Source: Solirubrobacterales bacterium
GTDB lineage: Bacteria; Actinomycetota; Thermoleophilia; Solirubrobacterales; Solirubrobacteraceae
Assembly: GCA_025964065.1 (NCBI GenBank)
Contig: JAOPZO010000064.1
Coordinates: 1-31,815, forward strand
Length of the DNA stretch: 31,815 nucleotides
Reading direction: 5' to 3'
Made by a program: the position numbers and the translations under genes. Each line of letters starts with the position of its first letter. Position 1 is the first letter of the stretch. Below are positions 12,658-21,238 of the stretch, piece after piece. The notes beneath the pieces are model-generated. The model was not told the DNA's origin. It saw nothing but the letters and a program-made list of their open reading frames with translations, and did not search any database.

Positions 12658-14834
12658 TGGCCCTGGCGCCGCCGCCGATCCTCGCGCGGCGGCGCCTCGA
12701 CGTCGAGGGCACCGTGCAGGGCGTGGGGTTCCGCCCCTTCGTCCACGGCCTCGCCGTCCGTCACGGTGTGCACGGCCACGTCCTCAACACCGGGCGGGGG
12801 GTCACGATCGAGGCGGAGGGTGAACCCGCAGCGATCGCCCGGTTCGCAGCCGAACTCGAAACGGACGCGCCGGTGCTCGCGCGCGTGGGGAAGGTGACCG
12901 CCACCGAGCTCGCGCCGCGTGGCGACGTGCGCTTCGAGATCCGTGCCAGCCGCCCCGGCGCCGGTGCGCCGGCCATCCCCGCCGACGCCCCGACCTGCGA
13001 GGACTGCCTCCGCGAGCTCTTCGACCCGGCGGACCGTCGCCACGGCCACCCCTTCATCTCCTGCACGAACTGCGGCCCCCGGCTGACGATGGTCGTTCGG
13101 GCGCCGTACGACCGGGCGAACACCACGATGGCGAGGTTCCCGCTTTGCGCGGCGTGCCGTGCGGAGTACGAGGACCCGGCCGATCGCCGCTTCCACGCCG
13201 AGTCGACGTGCTGCCCGGACTGCGGGCCGCGCCTGTCCCTGCCGCTGACCGAGGCCGTCGAGCTCCTGCTCGACGGCGCCGTGGTCGCCGTGAAGGGCCT
13301 GGGCGGCTTCCACCTCGCCTGCCTGGCGGCCGACGAGGACGCCGTCGCCCGCCTGCGCAGCCGGAAGCGCCGCGACGCCAAGCCGTTCGCGGTCATGACG
13401 AACGACCCCGGTGCGCTCGTCGTCCTCGACGCGATGCAGACCGGGCTTCTCACCGGGCCGGAACGTCCGATCCTGCTGGCGCGTCGTCGCGCGGGCGCCC
13501 CGGTCGCCCGAGCGGTCGCGCCCGGCGATGCGCTCCTCGGCGTGCTGCTGCCCTACACGCCGCTGCATCACCTGCTGCTCCGCGCCGTCGGTGCGCCGCT
13601 CGTCATGACGAGCGCCAACCGCTCGGACGAGCCCATCGTCGTGGACGACGATCAGGCTCGTCGGCGCCTCGCCGGGATCGCCGACGCGATCCTCGGCCAC
13701 GACCGGGCGATCCATCGGCGCTGCGAGGACTCCGTCGTGCGTCGCGAGCACGTCGTGCGCCGCTCACGCGGTTACGCGCCCCGCCCGATGCGGCTGCCGG
13801 TCGCCGCGGCGCGGCCGCTGCTCGCCGTCGGTGCCGAGCTCAAGAGCACGTTCTGCGTCGCCACCGGGCACGACGCCTTCGTCTCGCCGCACCTCGGTGA
13901 CCTGCGCTCATTCGAGGCGCGCAGCGCCTTCCATGCCGACCGTGCGCTCTACACGGCGATGCTGCGCGTCCGTCCGGAGGTCATCGCCCACGACCTCCAC
14001 CCGGACTACGCGGCGACGGCGTGGGCCCGGGAGCAGGACGCCGAGCTCGTGCCCGTCCAGCACCACCACGCGCATGCCGCGGCATGTCTGGCCGAGCACG
14101 GGCGCGATGACCAAGCGCTCGCTCTGGTGTTCGACGGGACGGGGCTGGGCACGGACGGCACCCTGTGGGGAGGGGAGCTTCTGCGCTGCGACCTCTTCGG
14201 CTTCGAGCGCGTCGCGCACCTGGAGGCCGTCCCGCTGCCGGGGGGTGAGGCAGCTGTGCGCCAGCCCTGGAGGACGGCGGCGGCCTACCTCGAGCAGGCC
14301 GGACGGCCCGTGCCGTTCCCTCGCTGGCCCGCCGTGCGCCAGAGCCTCGGGGTCAACGCTCCGCGGTCCTCCGGCATGGGGCGGCTCTTCGACGCCGTCG
14401 CCGCCCTGCTCGGCGTGCGCGAGGAGATCAGCTACGAGGGCCAGGCGGCCATCGAGCTCGAGCGGCTCGCCGGCGACGTGGCGGCCGCGCCGTACCCATG
14501 CCGCATCGTCGGCGGCGTCGTGCGCGGCGCGGACCTCGTCGCCGCCGCGCACGACGATCTCGAGGCGGGCCGGCCTCGAGCCCAGGTCGCCGCTGCGTTC
14601 CACGAAGGCGTCGCCGCCGTGTCGGTGGCTGCCGTCGCAGCGGTGCACCGCGGAGAGCCGGTGGTCCTCTCGGGTGGGACCTTCCAGAACGTCCGGCTGC
14701 TCTCCGCGGTCGAGCGGGGCCTCGCGTCGCTCGGGTGCGTCACGCTCGCCCATCGCACCATCCCGCCGAACGACGGCGGCATCAGCTTCGGACAGGCCGC
14801 GATCGCGGCGAGGAGGATCGCAGCATGTGCCTAG
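12657..14834 (+). CDS. hypF: HypF, carbamoyltransferase for the hydrogenase cyanide ligands
   Basis: HypF turns carbamoyl phosphate into a carbamoyl group on the C-terminal cysteine of HypE, the source of the two CN ligands. The 725-aa protein has all expected domains. An acylphosphatase-like domain is near the N-terminus (VEGTVQGVGFRPFVHG). Zinc-finger pairs follow (CEDC...CTNC and CAAC...CPDC, ~105-190). A YrdC-like domain contains AVKGLGGFHLACLA and KRRDAKPFAVM. The C-terminal Kae1-like domain has the metal motif HHHAHAAACLAEHG and FDGTGLGTDGTLWGGE. It is slightly shorter than typical, with a short gap between the zinc fingers and the YrdC domain. The GTG start at 12657 shares one base with the preceding stop; the longer open frame upstream overlaps the membrane genes and is a shadow. 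Confidence 0.95.
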   Translation: MALAPPPILARRRLDVEGTVQGVGFRPFVHGLAVRHGVHGHVLNTGRGVTIEAEGEPAAIARFAAELETDAPVLARVGKVTATELAPRGDVRFEIRASRPGAGAPAIPADAPTCEDCLRELFDPADRRHGHPFISCTNCGPRLTMVVRAPYDRANTTMARFPLCAACRAEYEDPADRRFHAESTCCPDCGPRLSLPLTEAVELLLDGAVVAVKGLGGFHLACLAADEDAVARLRSRKRRDAKPFAVMTNDPGALVVLDAMQTGLLTGPERPILLARRRAGAPVARAVAPGDALLGVLLPYTPLHHLLLRAVGAPLVMTSANRSDEPIVVDDDQARRRLAGIADAILGHDRAIHRRCEDSVVRREHVVRRSRGYAPRPMRLPVAAARPLLAVGAELKSTFCVATGHDAFVSPHLGDLRSFEARSAFHADRALYTAMLRVRPEVIAHDLHPDYAATAWAREQDAELVPVQHHHAHAAACLAEHGRDDQALALVFDGTGLGTDGTLWGGELLRCDLFGFERVAHLEAVPLPGGEAAVRQPWRTAAAYLEQAGRPVPFPRWPAVRQSLGVNAPRSSGMGRLFDAVAALLGVREEISYEGQAAIELERLAGDVAAAPYPCRIVGGVVRGADLVAAAHDDLEAGRPRAQVAAAFHEGVAAVSVAAVAAVHRGEPVVLSGGTFQNVRLLSAVERGLASLGCVTLAHRTIPPNDGGISFGQAAIAARRIAACA

Positions 14835-15103
14835 GCATCCCGGGTCAGATCGTCGAGTGGGTCGACGAGGAGCACCACATCGCCAAGGCGCAGGTCAGCA
14901 ACGTGCGCCGCGCGGTGAACGTCGGGTTGCTCGCCGAAGGGCCGGACGCGGTCGGGATCGGCGACTGGGTCCTCATCCACGTCGGCTTCGCGATGTCGAA
15001 GATCGACGAGGAGGAAGCCAAGGCGACGCACGAGTTCCTGCTCATGCTGGGCGATCCCTACCACGAGGAGCTCGCCGAGCTGAAGGGCAGTGCGATCGAG
15101 TGA
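14825..15103 (+). CDS. hypC: HypC, hydrogenase assembly chaperone
   Basis: This 92-aa protein begins MCLGIPGQIVEW, the HypC signature with the essential Cys2, and continues as the OB-like beta barrel (VNVGLL...VGIGDWVLIHVGFAMSKID) and a C-terminal helix. HypC partners HypD while the Fe(CN)2CO unit is built and then delivers it to the large subunit. The ATG at 14825 lies 10 nt inside hypF. It overlaps the next gene, which carries a second HypC-like domain, by 4 nt. Two HypC modules in one cluster suggest a division of labour. Confidence 0.95.
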   Translation: MCLGIPGQIVEWVDEEHHIAKAQVSNVRRAVNVGLLAEGPDAVGIGDWVLIHVGFAMSKIDEEEAKATHEFLLMLGDPYHEELAELKGSAIE

Positions 15104-16467
15104 GCTCTGCGACCGCAACGAGCCGGATGCAGCAGCTCGTGGCCGAACGTGAGCGCGTGCTGGAGGTGTTCCTCGAGCGTGAGCAGCAGCGCATCATCCT
15201 CGCCTGCCGCGACCTCGCGGCGACGCTCAAGCGAGGAGGGACGCTGCTTGTGCACGGTTCGGGGTCTGCTGCGACCGATGCGGCGCACGTCGCCGTCGAG
15301 TTCCTGCACCCGGTCATCGTCGGCAAGCGGGCGCTGCCCGCGCTCGCGCCCTCCAACGACATCACGCGGACCTCCGACGTGGCGGCGCTCCTCCGGCCCG
15401 ACGACGCCCTGCTCGTGCTCGCTCACGGCCCGGCCGACCGCCGCACGCGCGCGCTGCTCGCGAGCGCCGCAGCCCGGGGGAACCTCACCATCGCCCTCGT
15501 GGGCGACGGTGGCACCGCGCCGGATGCCGACCACGTGCTCGCGGTGCCGAGTGCCGATCCGTGCATCGTGCAGGAGGTGCAGGAGACGACCTATCACGTC
15601 CTGTGGGAGCAGGTGCACGTGCTCTTCGACCACCCGGGGGTGCTCGAGGAGGCGTGCATCACCTGCGGCGACGTGGCGGTGAGCGCTCGCGTGGTTGCGC
15701 TCACGGAGCGCGGGGCGCTCATCGAACGCGACGGCGCGCGCGAGGAGGTGGCGTGCGAACTCGTCGCGGGCGTAACGGTCGGCGACGTGCTGCTCTGCCA
15801 CGCAGGCGTCGCGCTCGACCGCATCGACGAGGACCCCACGGCGCCCGTGGAGGACCCGACCGCGTTCCTCTACCCCTTCCTCCACGAGCAGGCCGCCAGC
15901 GACGCCGGGACGGTTCTCGAGGATCTCCGGGCCTCGACGCTGGCCAAGGCCGCCGACGTCATCGCGCTCCGCCGTGCGATCGACCTCGAGGCCGTGCGCC
16001 GCTGTGCTGCGGCCGTCCGGGTCCGGCTGATGGACGGTGGCCGCCTGCTCACCTTCGGCAACGGCGGCTCGACCACCGATGCGCAGGACGCCGCCGCCGA
16101 CGCGCGGGCGGCAGGGTGGCCCGCCGTCGCCCTCACCGACGACGTCTCGACGATCACGGCGGTCGCCAACGACGTCGGCTTCGAGAACGTCTTCTCGCGC
16201 CAGCTCATCCCGCTCGGGCGCAAGGCCGATGTGGCGCTCGCGATCTCCACCAGTGGCTCATCGCCGAACCTCGTCGCGGGCCTCGAGGAGGCCCACCGGC
16301 GCGGCATGCTCACCTGCGCGATCATCGGCCACGACGGTGGGCGCATCGCCGCGCTGCCGTGGGTCGACCACGTGCTGCTCGTTCGCAGCGACTACGTGCC
16401 GCGCATCCAGGAGGCGCAGGCCACGACCTACCACCTGATCATCGACGCCATCGGAGCACGCACATGA
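15100..16467 (+). CDS. SIS - HypC-like - SIS fusion protein
   Basis: This 455-aa protein combines three modules. Residues ~1-182 form a GmhA-like SIS domain (LVHGSGSAATDAAHVAVEF, ALVGDGG). Residues ~186-242 form a HypC-like domain that begins internally with CITCGDVAVSARVV and ends VGDVLLCHAGVALDRI. Residues ~268-455 form a second SIS domain with a classical phosphosugar-binding loop (TFGNGGSTTDAQD) and AISTSGSSPN. GmhA-type SIS proteins isomerise sedoheptulose 7-phosphate; SIS genes are known near some actinobacterial hydrogenases, without proven function. The HypC cysteine is not N-terminal here, unlike in true HypC. The GTG start at 15100 overlaps hypC by 4 nt; an ATG at 15127 is the alternative. 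A maturation role is inferred from the fusion and position. Confidence 0.85.
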   Translation: MSSATATSRMQQLVAERERVLEVFLEREQQRIILACRDLAATLKRGGTLLVHGSGSAATDAAHVAVEFLHPVIVGKRALPALAPSNDITRTSDVAALLRPDDALLVLAHGPADRRTRALLASAAARGNLTIALVGDGGTAPDADHVLAVPSADPCIVQEVQETTYHVLWEQVHVLFDHPGVLEEACITCGDVAVSARVVALTERGALIERDGAREEVACELVAGVTVGDVLLCHAGVALDRIDEDPTAPVEDPTAFLYPFLHEQAASDAGTVLEDLRASTLAKAADVIALRRAIDLEAVRRCAAAVRVRLMDGGRLLTFGNGGSTTDAQDAAADARAAGWPAVALTDDVSTITAVANDVGFENVFSRQLIPLGRKADVALAISTSGSSPNLVAGLEEAHRRGMLTCAIIGHDGGRIAALPWVDHVLLVRSDYVPRIQEAQATTYHLIIDAIGART

Positions 16468-17591
16468 GGTTCGTCGACGAGTACCGCTCGGGTGAGGTCG
16501 CCCGACGGTTGGCCGAGCAGATCGCGGGGCTCGTCGAGCCGGGGCGCCACTACAAGCTGATGGAGGTCTGCGGCGGACATACCCATGCGATCTACAAGCA
16601 CGGCGTCGAGGATCTGCTGCCCGATGAGATCGAGCTCGTCCACGGCCCGGGCTGCCCCGTGTGCGTCATCCCGATGGGCCGCCAGGACGACGCGATCGCC
16701 ATCGCGATGGATCCGGAAGTCATCTTCACGACGTTCGGCGACATGCTGCGCGTCCCGGCCAGCGACGGCTCGCTGCTCGACGCCAAGGCGCGCGGGGCCG
16801 ACGTCCGGATGGTCTACTCGCCGCTCGACGCGCTGCGCATCGCGCGCGAGAACCCCGACCGCGAGGTGGTCTTCTTCGCGATCGGCTTCGAGACGACGAC
16901 ACCTTCGACCGCCGTGACGCTGCTGCGGGCGCGGGACGAGGGGATCGAGAACTTCTCGGTCTTCGCCAACCACGTGACGATCATCCCGGCGATCCGCTCG
17001 ATCCTCGACTCGCCGGACCTGCGCCTCCAGGGCTTCATCGGCCCGGGCCACGTCTCGACGGTCATCGGCAACAAGCCCTACGAGTTCATCTGCCGCGACT
17101 ACGGCCTGCCCATCGTGGTGTCCGGCTTCGAGCCGCTGGACGTCCTCCAGGGCGTCTACATGATCATGAAGCAGCTCTCCGAGGGCCGCGCCGAGGTCGA
17201 GAACCAGTACTCCCGCGTCGTGCGCCCCGAGGGCAATCCGACGGCCCTGCGGGCGATCGCGAAGACGATGGAGCTGCGTACGACCTTCGAGTGGCGCGGG
17301 CTCGGCTTCATCCCCCAGAGCGCGCTGAAGCTGCGCGCCGAGTTCGCGCAGTGGGACGCCGAGGTGCGTCGTCGCGTGCCCGGCATCCGGGTCGCCGACC
17401 CCAAGGCCTGCCAGTGCGGCGAGGTGCTCAAGGGCGTGATCAAGCCCTGGCAGTGCAAGGTGTTCGGCACGTCATGCACGCCCGACCGGCCGATCGGCAC
17501 CTGCATGGTCTCCAGCGAGGGCGCGTGCGCTGCGTACTACAACTACGGACGTCACGCCGGCCGGCGGACGCGTGAGGCGGCGGTGAGGTGA
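16464..17591 (+). CDS. hypD: HypD, Fe-S scaffold for Fe(CN)2CO assembly
   Basis: This 375-aa protein has the full HypD motif set: MEVCGGHTH (~36-44), GPGCPVC (~70-76), FGDMLRVPAS, AIGFETTTPST, GFIGPGHVSTVIG, and the C-terminal Cys cluster (CQCGEVL, KPWQCKVFGTSCTP, GTCMVSSEGACAAYY) that holds the [4Fe-4S] cluster. HypD works with HypC to assemble the iron fragment of the active site. The ATG at 16464 overlaps the fusion gene by 4 nt, and the stop overlaps hypE by 4 nt. Length is normal for the family. No missing residue was noticed. Confidence 0.97.
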   Translation: MRFVDEYRSGEVARRLAEQIAGLVEPGRHYKLMEVCGGHTHAIYKHGVEDLLPDEIELVHGPGCPVCVIPMGRQDDAIAIAMDPEVIFTTFGDMLRVPASDGSLLDAKARGADVRMVYSPLDALRIARENPDREVVFFAIGFETTTPSTAVTLLRARDEGIENFSVFANHVTIIPAIRSILDSPDLRLQGFIGPGHVSTVIGNKPYEFICRDYGLPIVVSGFEPLDVLQGVYMIMKQLSEGRAEVENQYSRVVRPEGNPTALRAIAKTMELRTTFEWRGLGFIPQSALKLRAEFAQWDAEVRRRVPGIRVADPKACQCGEVLKGVIKPWQCKVFGTSCTPDRPIGTCMVSSEGACAAYYNYGRHAGRRTREAAVR

Positions 17592-18667
17592 GCAGGACGG
17601 AGGAGGAGGTCCTCGACGCGATCGAGAAGCGTCGACGCCGACCGCACGTGAAGCTGATGGACAAGCACATCACGCTGGCCCACGGGGCCGGCGGAAGGTC
17701 CTCGCACACGCTCATCGAGATGGTCTTCCTCAAGGAGCTCGGCAACCCGGTGCTCGACGGGCTCGGCGATGCCGCGGTGCTGCAAGCGCCGGCGGGTTCG
17801 CGGCTCGCCTTCACCACGGACGCCTCCGTGGTCAAGCCGCGCTTCTTCCCGGGCGGTGACATCGGCGAGCTCGCGGTGAACGGCACCGTCAACGACCTCG
17901 CGATGGCGGGTGCGAGGCCGCTCTGGCTCACGGCATCCTTCATCCTCGAGGAGGGGCTCGACACCGACGAGCTCATACGTGTCGCGCAGTCGATGGGCGC
18001 CGCTGCGCGTCGTGCGGGGGTGACGGTCGTGGCGGGCGACACGAAGGTCGTCGAACGGGGAATGGCCGACGGGCTCTACATCACCACCGCCGGGGTGGGG
18101 GTCATCGACCACGACACGAACCTCTCAGCCGCCTCCGTGCGTCCGGGAGACCGCGTCATCGTCTCCGGTTCGATCGGCGATCACGGCATGGCCATCATGG
18201 TCGCCCGTGGGGACCTCGAGCTCGAGACCGACCTGCGCAGCGACACCGCCCCGATCCACGACCTGGCCGCTGCGTTGCTGAGCGCCACCGACGAGGTGCG
18301 GTGGCTGCGCGACCCCACCCGCGGGGGGGTCGCAACCGTGCTCGCCGAGCTGGCTCTCGCCTGCGAGCTCGGCGTGGTCCTCGACGAGGCCGCGCTCCCG
18401 ATCAAGGACGAGGTCAACGGCGCCTGCGAGATCCTCGGGATCGACCCGCTCTACGTCGCAAACGAGGGCAAGCTCGTCGCGATCGTCGGCGCGGACGGGG
18501 CGAACTCGGCCCTCGCGGCGCTCCGGGCGCACCCCCTTGGTGCCGATGCCGCGATCGTCGGCGAGGTTCGAGCCGACCCGCCCGGCATGGTCCTCCTGGA
18601 GACCGCGTTCGGCGGCAGCCGAGTCGTCGACATGCTGGCGGGCGATCCGCTGCCGCGGATCTGTTGA
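17588..18667 (+). CDS. hypE: HypE, carbamoyl dehydratase making the cyanide donor
   Basis: HypE takes the carbamoyl group from HypF on its C-terminal cysteine and dehydrates it with ATP to a thiocyanate. This 359-aa PurM-like protein ends in PRIC, the required terminal Cys. It shows ITLAHGAGGRSSHTLI, DAAVLQAPAGSRLAFTTDASVVKP, FPGGDIGELAVNGTVNDLAMAGA and LRDPTRGGVATVLAEL, all typical. About 25 residues precede the usual N-terminus (a basic EKRRRRPHVK segment); the GTG at 17588 is kept because it overlaps the hypD stop (GTGA). An internal ATG at residue 24 (MDKHITLAHG) would give the conventional length. Confidence 0.97.
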   Translation: MSRTEEEVLDAIEKRRRRPHVKLMDKHITLAHGAGGRSSHTLIEMVFLKELGNPVLDGLGDAAVLQAPAGSRLAFTTDASVVKPRFFPGGDIGELAVNGTVNDLAMAGARPLWLTASFILEEGLDTDELIRVAQSMGAAARRAGVTVVAGDTKVVERGMADGLYITTAGVGVIDHDTNLSAASVRPGDRVIVSGSIGDHGMAIMVARGDLELETDLRSDTAPIHDLAAALLSATDEVRWLRDPTRGGVATVLAELALACELGVVLDEAALPIKDEVNGACEILGIDPLYVANEGKLVAIVGADGANSALAALRAHPLGADAAIVGEVRADPPGMVLLETAFGGSRVVDMLAGDPLPRIC

Positions 18668-18669
18668 AC

Positions 18670-19161
18670 GTGACCGTCCCTGCGAACCTGATCGCCGTCC
18701 GCTCCGACGTGGCGGCCAGCCTGCTCATCGACGGGTTGCTCGACGAAGCCGTCGCGCGCCTGGGCGACCAGTTGCCCGAGTCGATCGACCGAGCCCTGGC
18801 TCAGTCATCGGATCGGCGCCTCGCACGGCTCGGGTACCTCGCACGCTCGATCGAGCTCGAACGCTTCGAGGTCGCCCGGGCGCCGCTGCCCTGGCTTGTC
18901 GAGCGCGTCGTCGCCGAACCGGAAGCGTCCATCGCTGTGCTGGCGGCGGCCATCGCAGGGGAGGAGCCGCTCGACAAGCCGGCTCCTACAGGCGGTGCGC
19001 CGTCCTGGCGGGTCCCCGGGCCGGGAGGGCACGTCCGGCACTTCCTCGCCCTCCGAGCCGCGGGCCCCGACGGCGCGCCGGAGGCCAAGCGCACCTGGAT
19101 GTTCGGCTTCTTCATCCACTGCTGCGGGGACGCGAACGACGTTCGAGTGAGGGCGTCTTGA
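18670..19161 (+). CDS. 163-aa conserved-looking protein of unknown function at the end of the hyp genes
   Basis: I do not recognise this family. The start is the GTG at 18670, 2 nt after the hypE stop; a TTG at 18664 overlapping the stop is the alternative. The protein is mostly helical: a Leu/Ala-rich N-terminal half (SLLIDGLLDEAVARLGDQLP, RLARLGYLARSIELERFEV), a Gly/Pro-containing middle (GGAPSWRVPGPGGHVRHF), and a C-terminus with RTWMFGFFIHCCGDANDV. The adjacent cysteines and histidine (IHCCGD) could bind metal. Its place between hypE and a membrane winged-helix gene suggests a hydrogenase-related role, but nothing in the sequence shows which. Confidence 0.65.
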   Translation: MTVPANLIAVRSDVAASLLIDGLLDEAVARLGDQLPESIDRALAQSSDRRLARLGYLARSIELERFEVARAPLPWLVERVVAEPEASIAVLAAAIAGEEPLDKPAPTGGAPSWRVPGPGGHVRHFLALRAAGPDGAPEAKRTWMFGFFIHCCGDANDVRVRAS

Positions 19162-19466
19162 ACTGGCTCTCGGTCCTCGTGCTGGTCGCGATCGTCCGCG
19201 TTCACCACTCGCCGCTCGGTGGTCCTGCAGCGGCAGGGACGTCGTCGTCGTGGGCCGACGGCACCGAGCCGGTCGTCTCGCCGAAGGTGCATCCCAACCC
19301 TGACGAGCGTCTCGCGGACCTCGTCGACCGCAAGACGGGGATCGCGATCACGGCCGCGTGCGCGGACCTCGGACTGACGCTCACCGCCCTCACGCCGATC
19401 GTCGGTCGCCTGGTGGCGGACGGGCGCATCATCAGTCGCGAGGGTGCGCTCCACCGCGTCCGCTGA
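19158..19466 (+). CDS. Small protein with N-terminal hydrophobic segment and winged-helix-like tail
   Basis: This 102-aa ORF probably starts at a TTG (19158) overlapping the preceding stop by 4 nt; a GTG at 19179 is possible. The first ~17 residues are hydrophobic (NWLSVLVLVAIVRV), long enough for a short membrane helix, then a low-complexity Gly/Ala/Ser stretch. Residues ~48-102 look like a winged helix (DERLADLVDRKTGIAITAACADLGLTLTALTPIVGRLVADGRIISREGALHRV). It ends the rightward train. The start codon is weak and the family unknown, so the gene is less certain than its neighbours. Confidence 0.55.
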   Translation: MNWLSVLVLVAIVRVHHSPLGGPAAAGTSSSWADGTEPVVSPKVHPNPDERLADLVDRKTGIAITAACADLGLTLTALTPIVGRLVADGRIISREGALHRVR

Positions 19467-19799
19467 GGCGGTGTCGGCGCCGGCTGCGTGGGCGCGCGTC
19501 CAAGAAGGGCCGCCGAAGCGGCGAGACGGAAGAGGCGCCGCCGGCCGGGGTCCTCGGAGAGAAGGGCTGGTTGTCGGTGAGCGTGTGCCACCGGCTCTCG
19601 GTGGGCTTTCGGGCGACGTCGACCTCCGACCCTCGCGCCGCGGCGCATCGGGAGGTCGGTCTCGTTGCCAGGCTGCGCTACCGCCTGGTTCGTCGACAAC
19701 CGCGCGGTGTTGAACGAGCCACGACGGGTGTTGGCTCCTCCCACCGAGCTAGCGCTATGGACAGTCGCACCACCGTCGTGGACGCGGTTCAATGATCCG
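19467..19799. other. 333-bp intergenic stretch between the hydrogenase island and the catabolic module
   Basis: No convincing gene is seen; the reading frames here have no family resemblance and no ribosome site. The stretch holds one strong imperfect inverted repeat (listed separately) and a smaller GCCGC/GCGGC hairpin near 19510 without a U-tract. Candidate promoter hexamers for the gene at 19800 (TTGGCT and CTATGG around 19730-19760) are weak. Confidence 0.5.
19620..19658 (+). terminator. Strong imperfect hairpin downstream of the hyp genes
   Basis: CGACCTCCGA (19620-19629) pairs with TCGGGAGGTCG (19648-19658) with one bulged base. The interior holds the self-complementary GCGCCGCGGCGC (19635-19646). 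It lies 154 bp after the last gene of the train and has only a weak T-rich flank (GTCTCGTTG). It may be a terminator or a processing or stability element; the sequence alone does not decide. Confidence 0.4.
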
Positions 19800-20201
19800 A
19801 TGTTCAACGCGCTGCGATCCGAGCAACTGCTGGTCGGGGTGGGGCGGATGCTTCGCGCCGCGGCCGATGCGGACGGCAGGCTCGAGGACTACGAGCGCAG
19901 CCAGGTGCTGTCCGCCTACAGCGTCACGCGGCTGCTGGCCGCCGAGCAGGCGGCGGCGCGTGAACTTCTGGAGTGGACCCGCGCGGCGCTCGACCGGGCG
20001 CTGGCCGGCGACGAGCGGGCCGAGGCGCAGACCGCGCGCGACCAGTTCGTCGCGGCCGTCGACGGCACTGAACTGGGCGACGCGCTGGTGGAGCTGCTCG
20101 CCGCGCTGCCCCGGGAGGACCCGACGCGTACCCGCGTCCACGGCGTACTCCGCGAGATGATCGACCGCGAGCTGTCGGCGCTCGCCGCCCCGGTCGGATG
20201 A
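19800..20201 (+). CDS. 133-aa helical protein paired with the APH-type kinase (possibly DUF6285-like)
   Basis: The ATG at 19800 begins MFNALRSEQLLVGVGRML; an upstream in-frame ATG at 19665 would add 45 residues of non-domain-like sequence. The protein is almost entirely alpha-helical (RSEQLLVGVGRMLRAAADAD, VTRLLAAEQAAARELLEWT) with no membrane segment and no catalytic motif. In many actinomycetes and proteobacteria a short helical protein (DUF6285) is encoded directly before an APH-family kinase linked to acyl-CoA dehydrogenases; the context matches and the sequence is loosely similar. The stop overlaps the kinase start by 4 nt. Confidence 0.7.
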   Translation: MFNALRSEQLLVGVGRMLRAAADADGRLEDYERSQVLSAYSVTRLLAAEQAAARELLEWTRAALDRALAGDERAEAQTARDQFVAAVDGTELGDALVELLAALPREDPTRTRVHGVLREMIDRELSALAAPVG

Positions 20202-21238
20202 CCGGCATCGTGCCCGCCGAGATCGGCGACGCCGCGAAGGCCGACGCGCTGCTCGAGACCATGCGTGCCGCCGGCTCCGCGGGGCAGGGCGACGTCGTCA
20301 CCTACTTCGAGCAGCTCGAGGGCGGCTGGTCGCGCCACTCCTACGCGGCCCGGGTTGCCCACGACGGCGAGGAGCGTGCGTACATCGTGCGGGCGCGCCC
20401 GAGCGGCTCGCTGCTCGACACCGACCTCGGCCAGGAGTTCCGCACGTACGAGCTGCTCTCCGACGCGCCGCTGCCGACTCCGGGCGTCCACGGCTACGAG
20501 CCCGCCGAGGACACGCCGTACGACGGCCCGTTCTTCGTGATGGATCGGCTCGAGGGCCACGCGCCGAACGTCTGGCGTGGCCGCGACCGCAAGAAGCTCC
20601 TCGAGAACTGGGAGGGCGACCGCCAGGTCGCGACCGACCTCGTCGAGCACCTCGCCACCATCCACCTGATCGACGGCGAGCGCGCCGCCGCAGCCGCCAC
20701 GCCGCGCACGTTCACCGAGACCGTGGACCGCTGGGAGGGCGTCTACGACGAGATGCGACTGGTGAACGACCCGGTCATCGAGGAGGCCTACGCGTGGGTC
20801 CGCTCGCGCGAGCCCGATCCCGTCGCGCCCTGCCTGGTGCACGGCGACTACCGCATCGGCAACTGCCTGACGGATGACCGCCGGATCACCGGGATCCTCG
20901 ACTGGGAGCTCTCCTTCGTCGGCGACCCGCGCTTCGACCTCGGCTACATGTCGCTCGACTACCACGCGGGCAAGTTCACGACACCGGGCTCGGCGCTCCT
21001 GAACGCCACCGCCGAGCACGCCTGGTTCCACGAGCGGTACACGGCGCTCACCGGGCGGCCCGTCGATCCGGAGGTCGTGCGGACGTTCACGGCGCTCGGC
21101 GCGCTCATGCTCTTCTCGATCCTGACCACGGGCATCTCGGTCTACGACCAGGGCGCCACGACCGACATCCGCATGGCCTGGGGGCGCTTCGCGCTCCCAG
21201 GCCTGCGGCAGGACCTCGCGCGCCTGATGGACTGGTGA
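20198..21238 (+). CDS. APH/ACAD10-type phosphotransferase
   Basis: This 346-aa protein is of the aminoglycoside-phosphotransferase/choline-kinase superfamily. Visible motifs are a nucleotide-binding N-lobe (GGWSRHSYAARV, YIVRARPSG), a hinge region (FFVMDRLEG), the catalytic loop HGDYRIGN at 215-222, and the metal motif ILDWELSFVGDPRFDLGY at 233-250. In fatty- or keto-acid clusters such kinases are thought to phosphorylate hydroxyacyl-CoA intermediates, as described for ACAD10/ACAD11-type proteins. Antibiotic modification is unlikely given the neighbours. It is coupled to the helical gene before it (4-nt overlap) and followed by the acyl-CoA synthetase after 83 bp. Confidence 0.88.
   Translation: MTGIVPAEIGDAAKADALLETMRAAGSAGQGDVVTYFEQLEGGWSRHSYAARVAHDGEERAYIVRARPSGSLLDTDLGQEFRTYELLSDAPLPTPGVHGYEPAEDTPYDGPFFVMDRLEGHAPNVWRGRDRKKLLENWEGDRQVATDLVEHLATIHLIDGERAAAAATPRTFTETVDRWEGVYDEMRLVNDPVIEEAYAWVRSREPDPVAPCLVHGDYRIGNCLTDDRRITGILDWELSFVGDPRFDLGYMSLDYHAGKFTTPGSALLNATAEHAWFHERYTALTGRPVDPEVVRTFTALGALMLFSILTTGISVYDQGATTDIRMAWGRFALPGLRQDLARLMDW

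Noticed and set aside
20198..21238. Aminoglycoside resistance kinase
   Set aside because: The APH fold is shared with ACAD10/11-type metabolic kinases, and the neighbours are acyl-CoA enzymes and no resistance genes.
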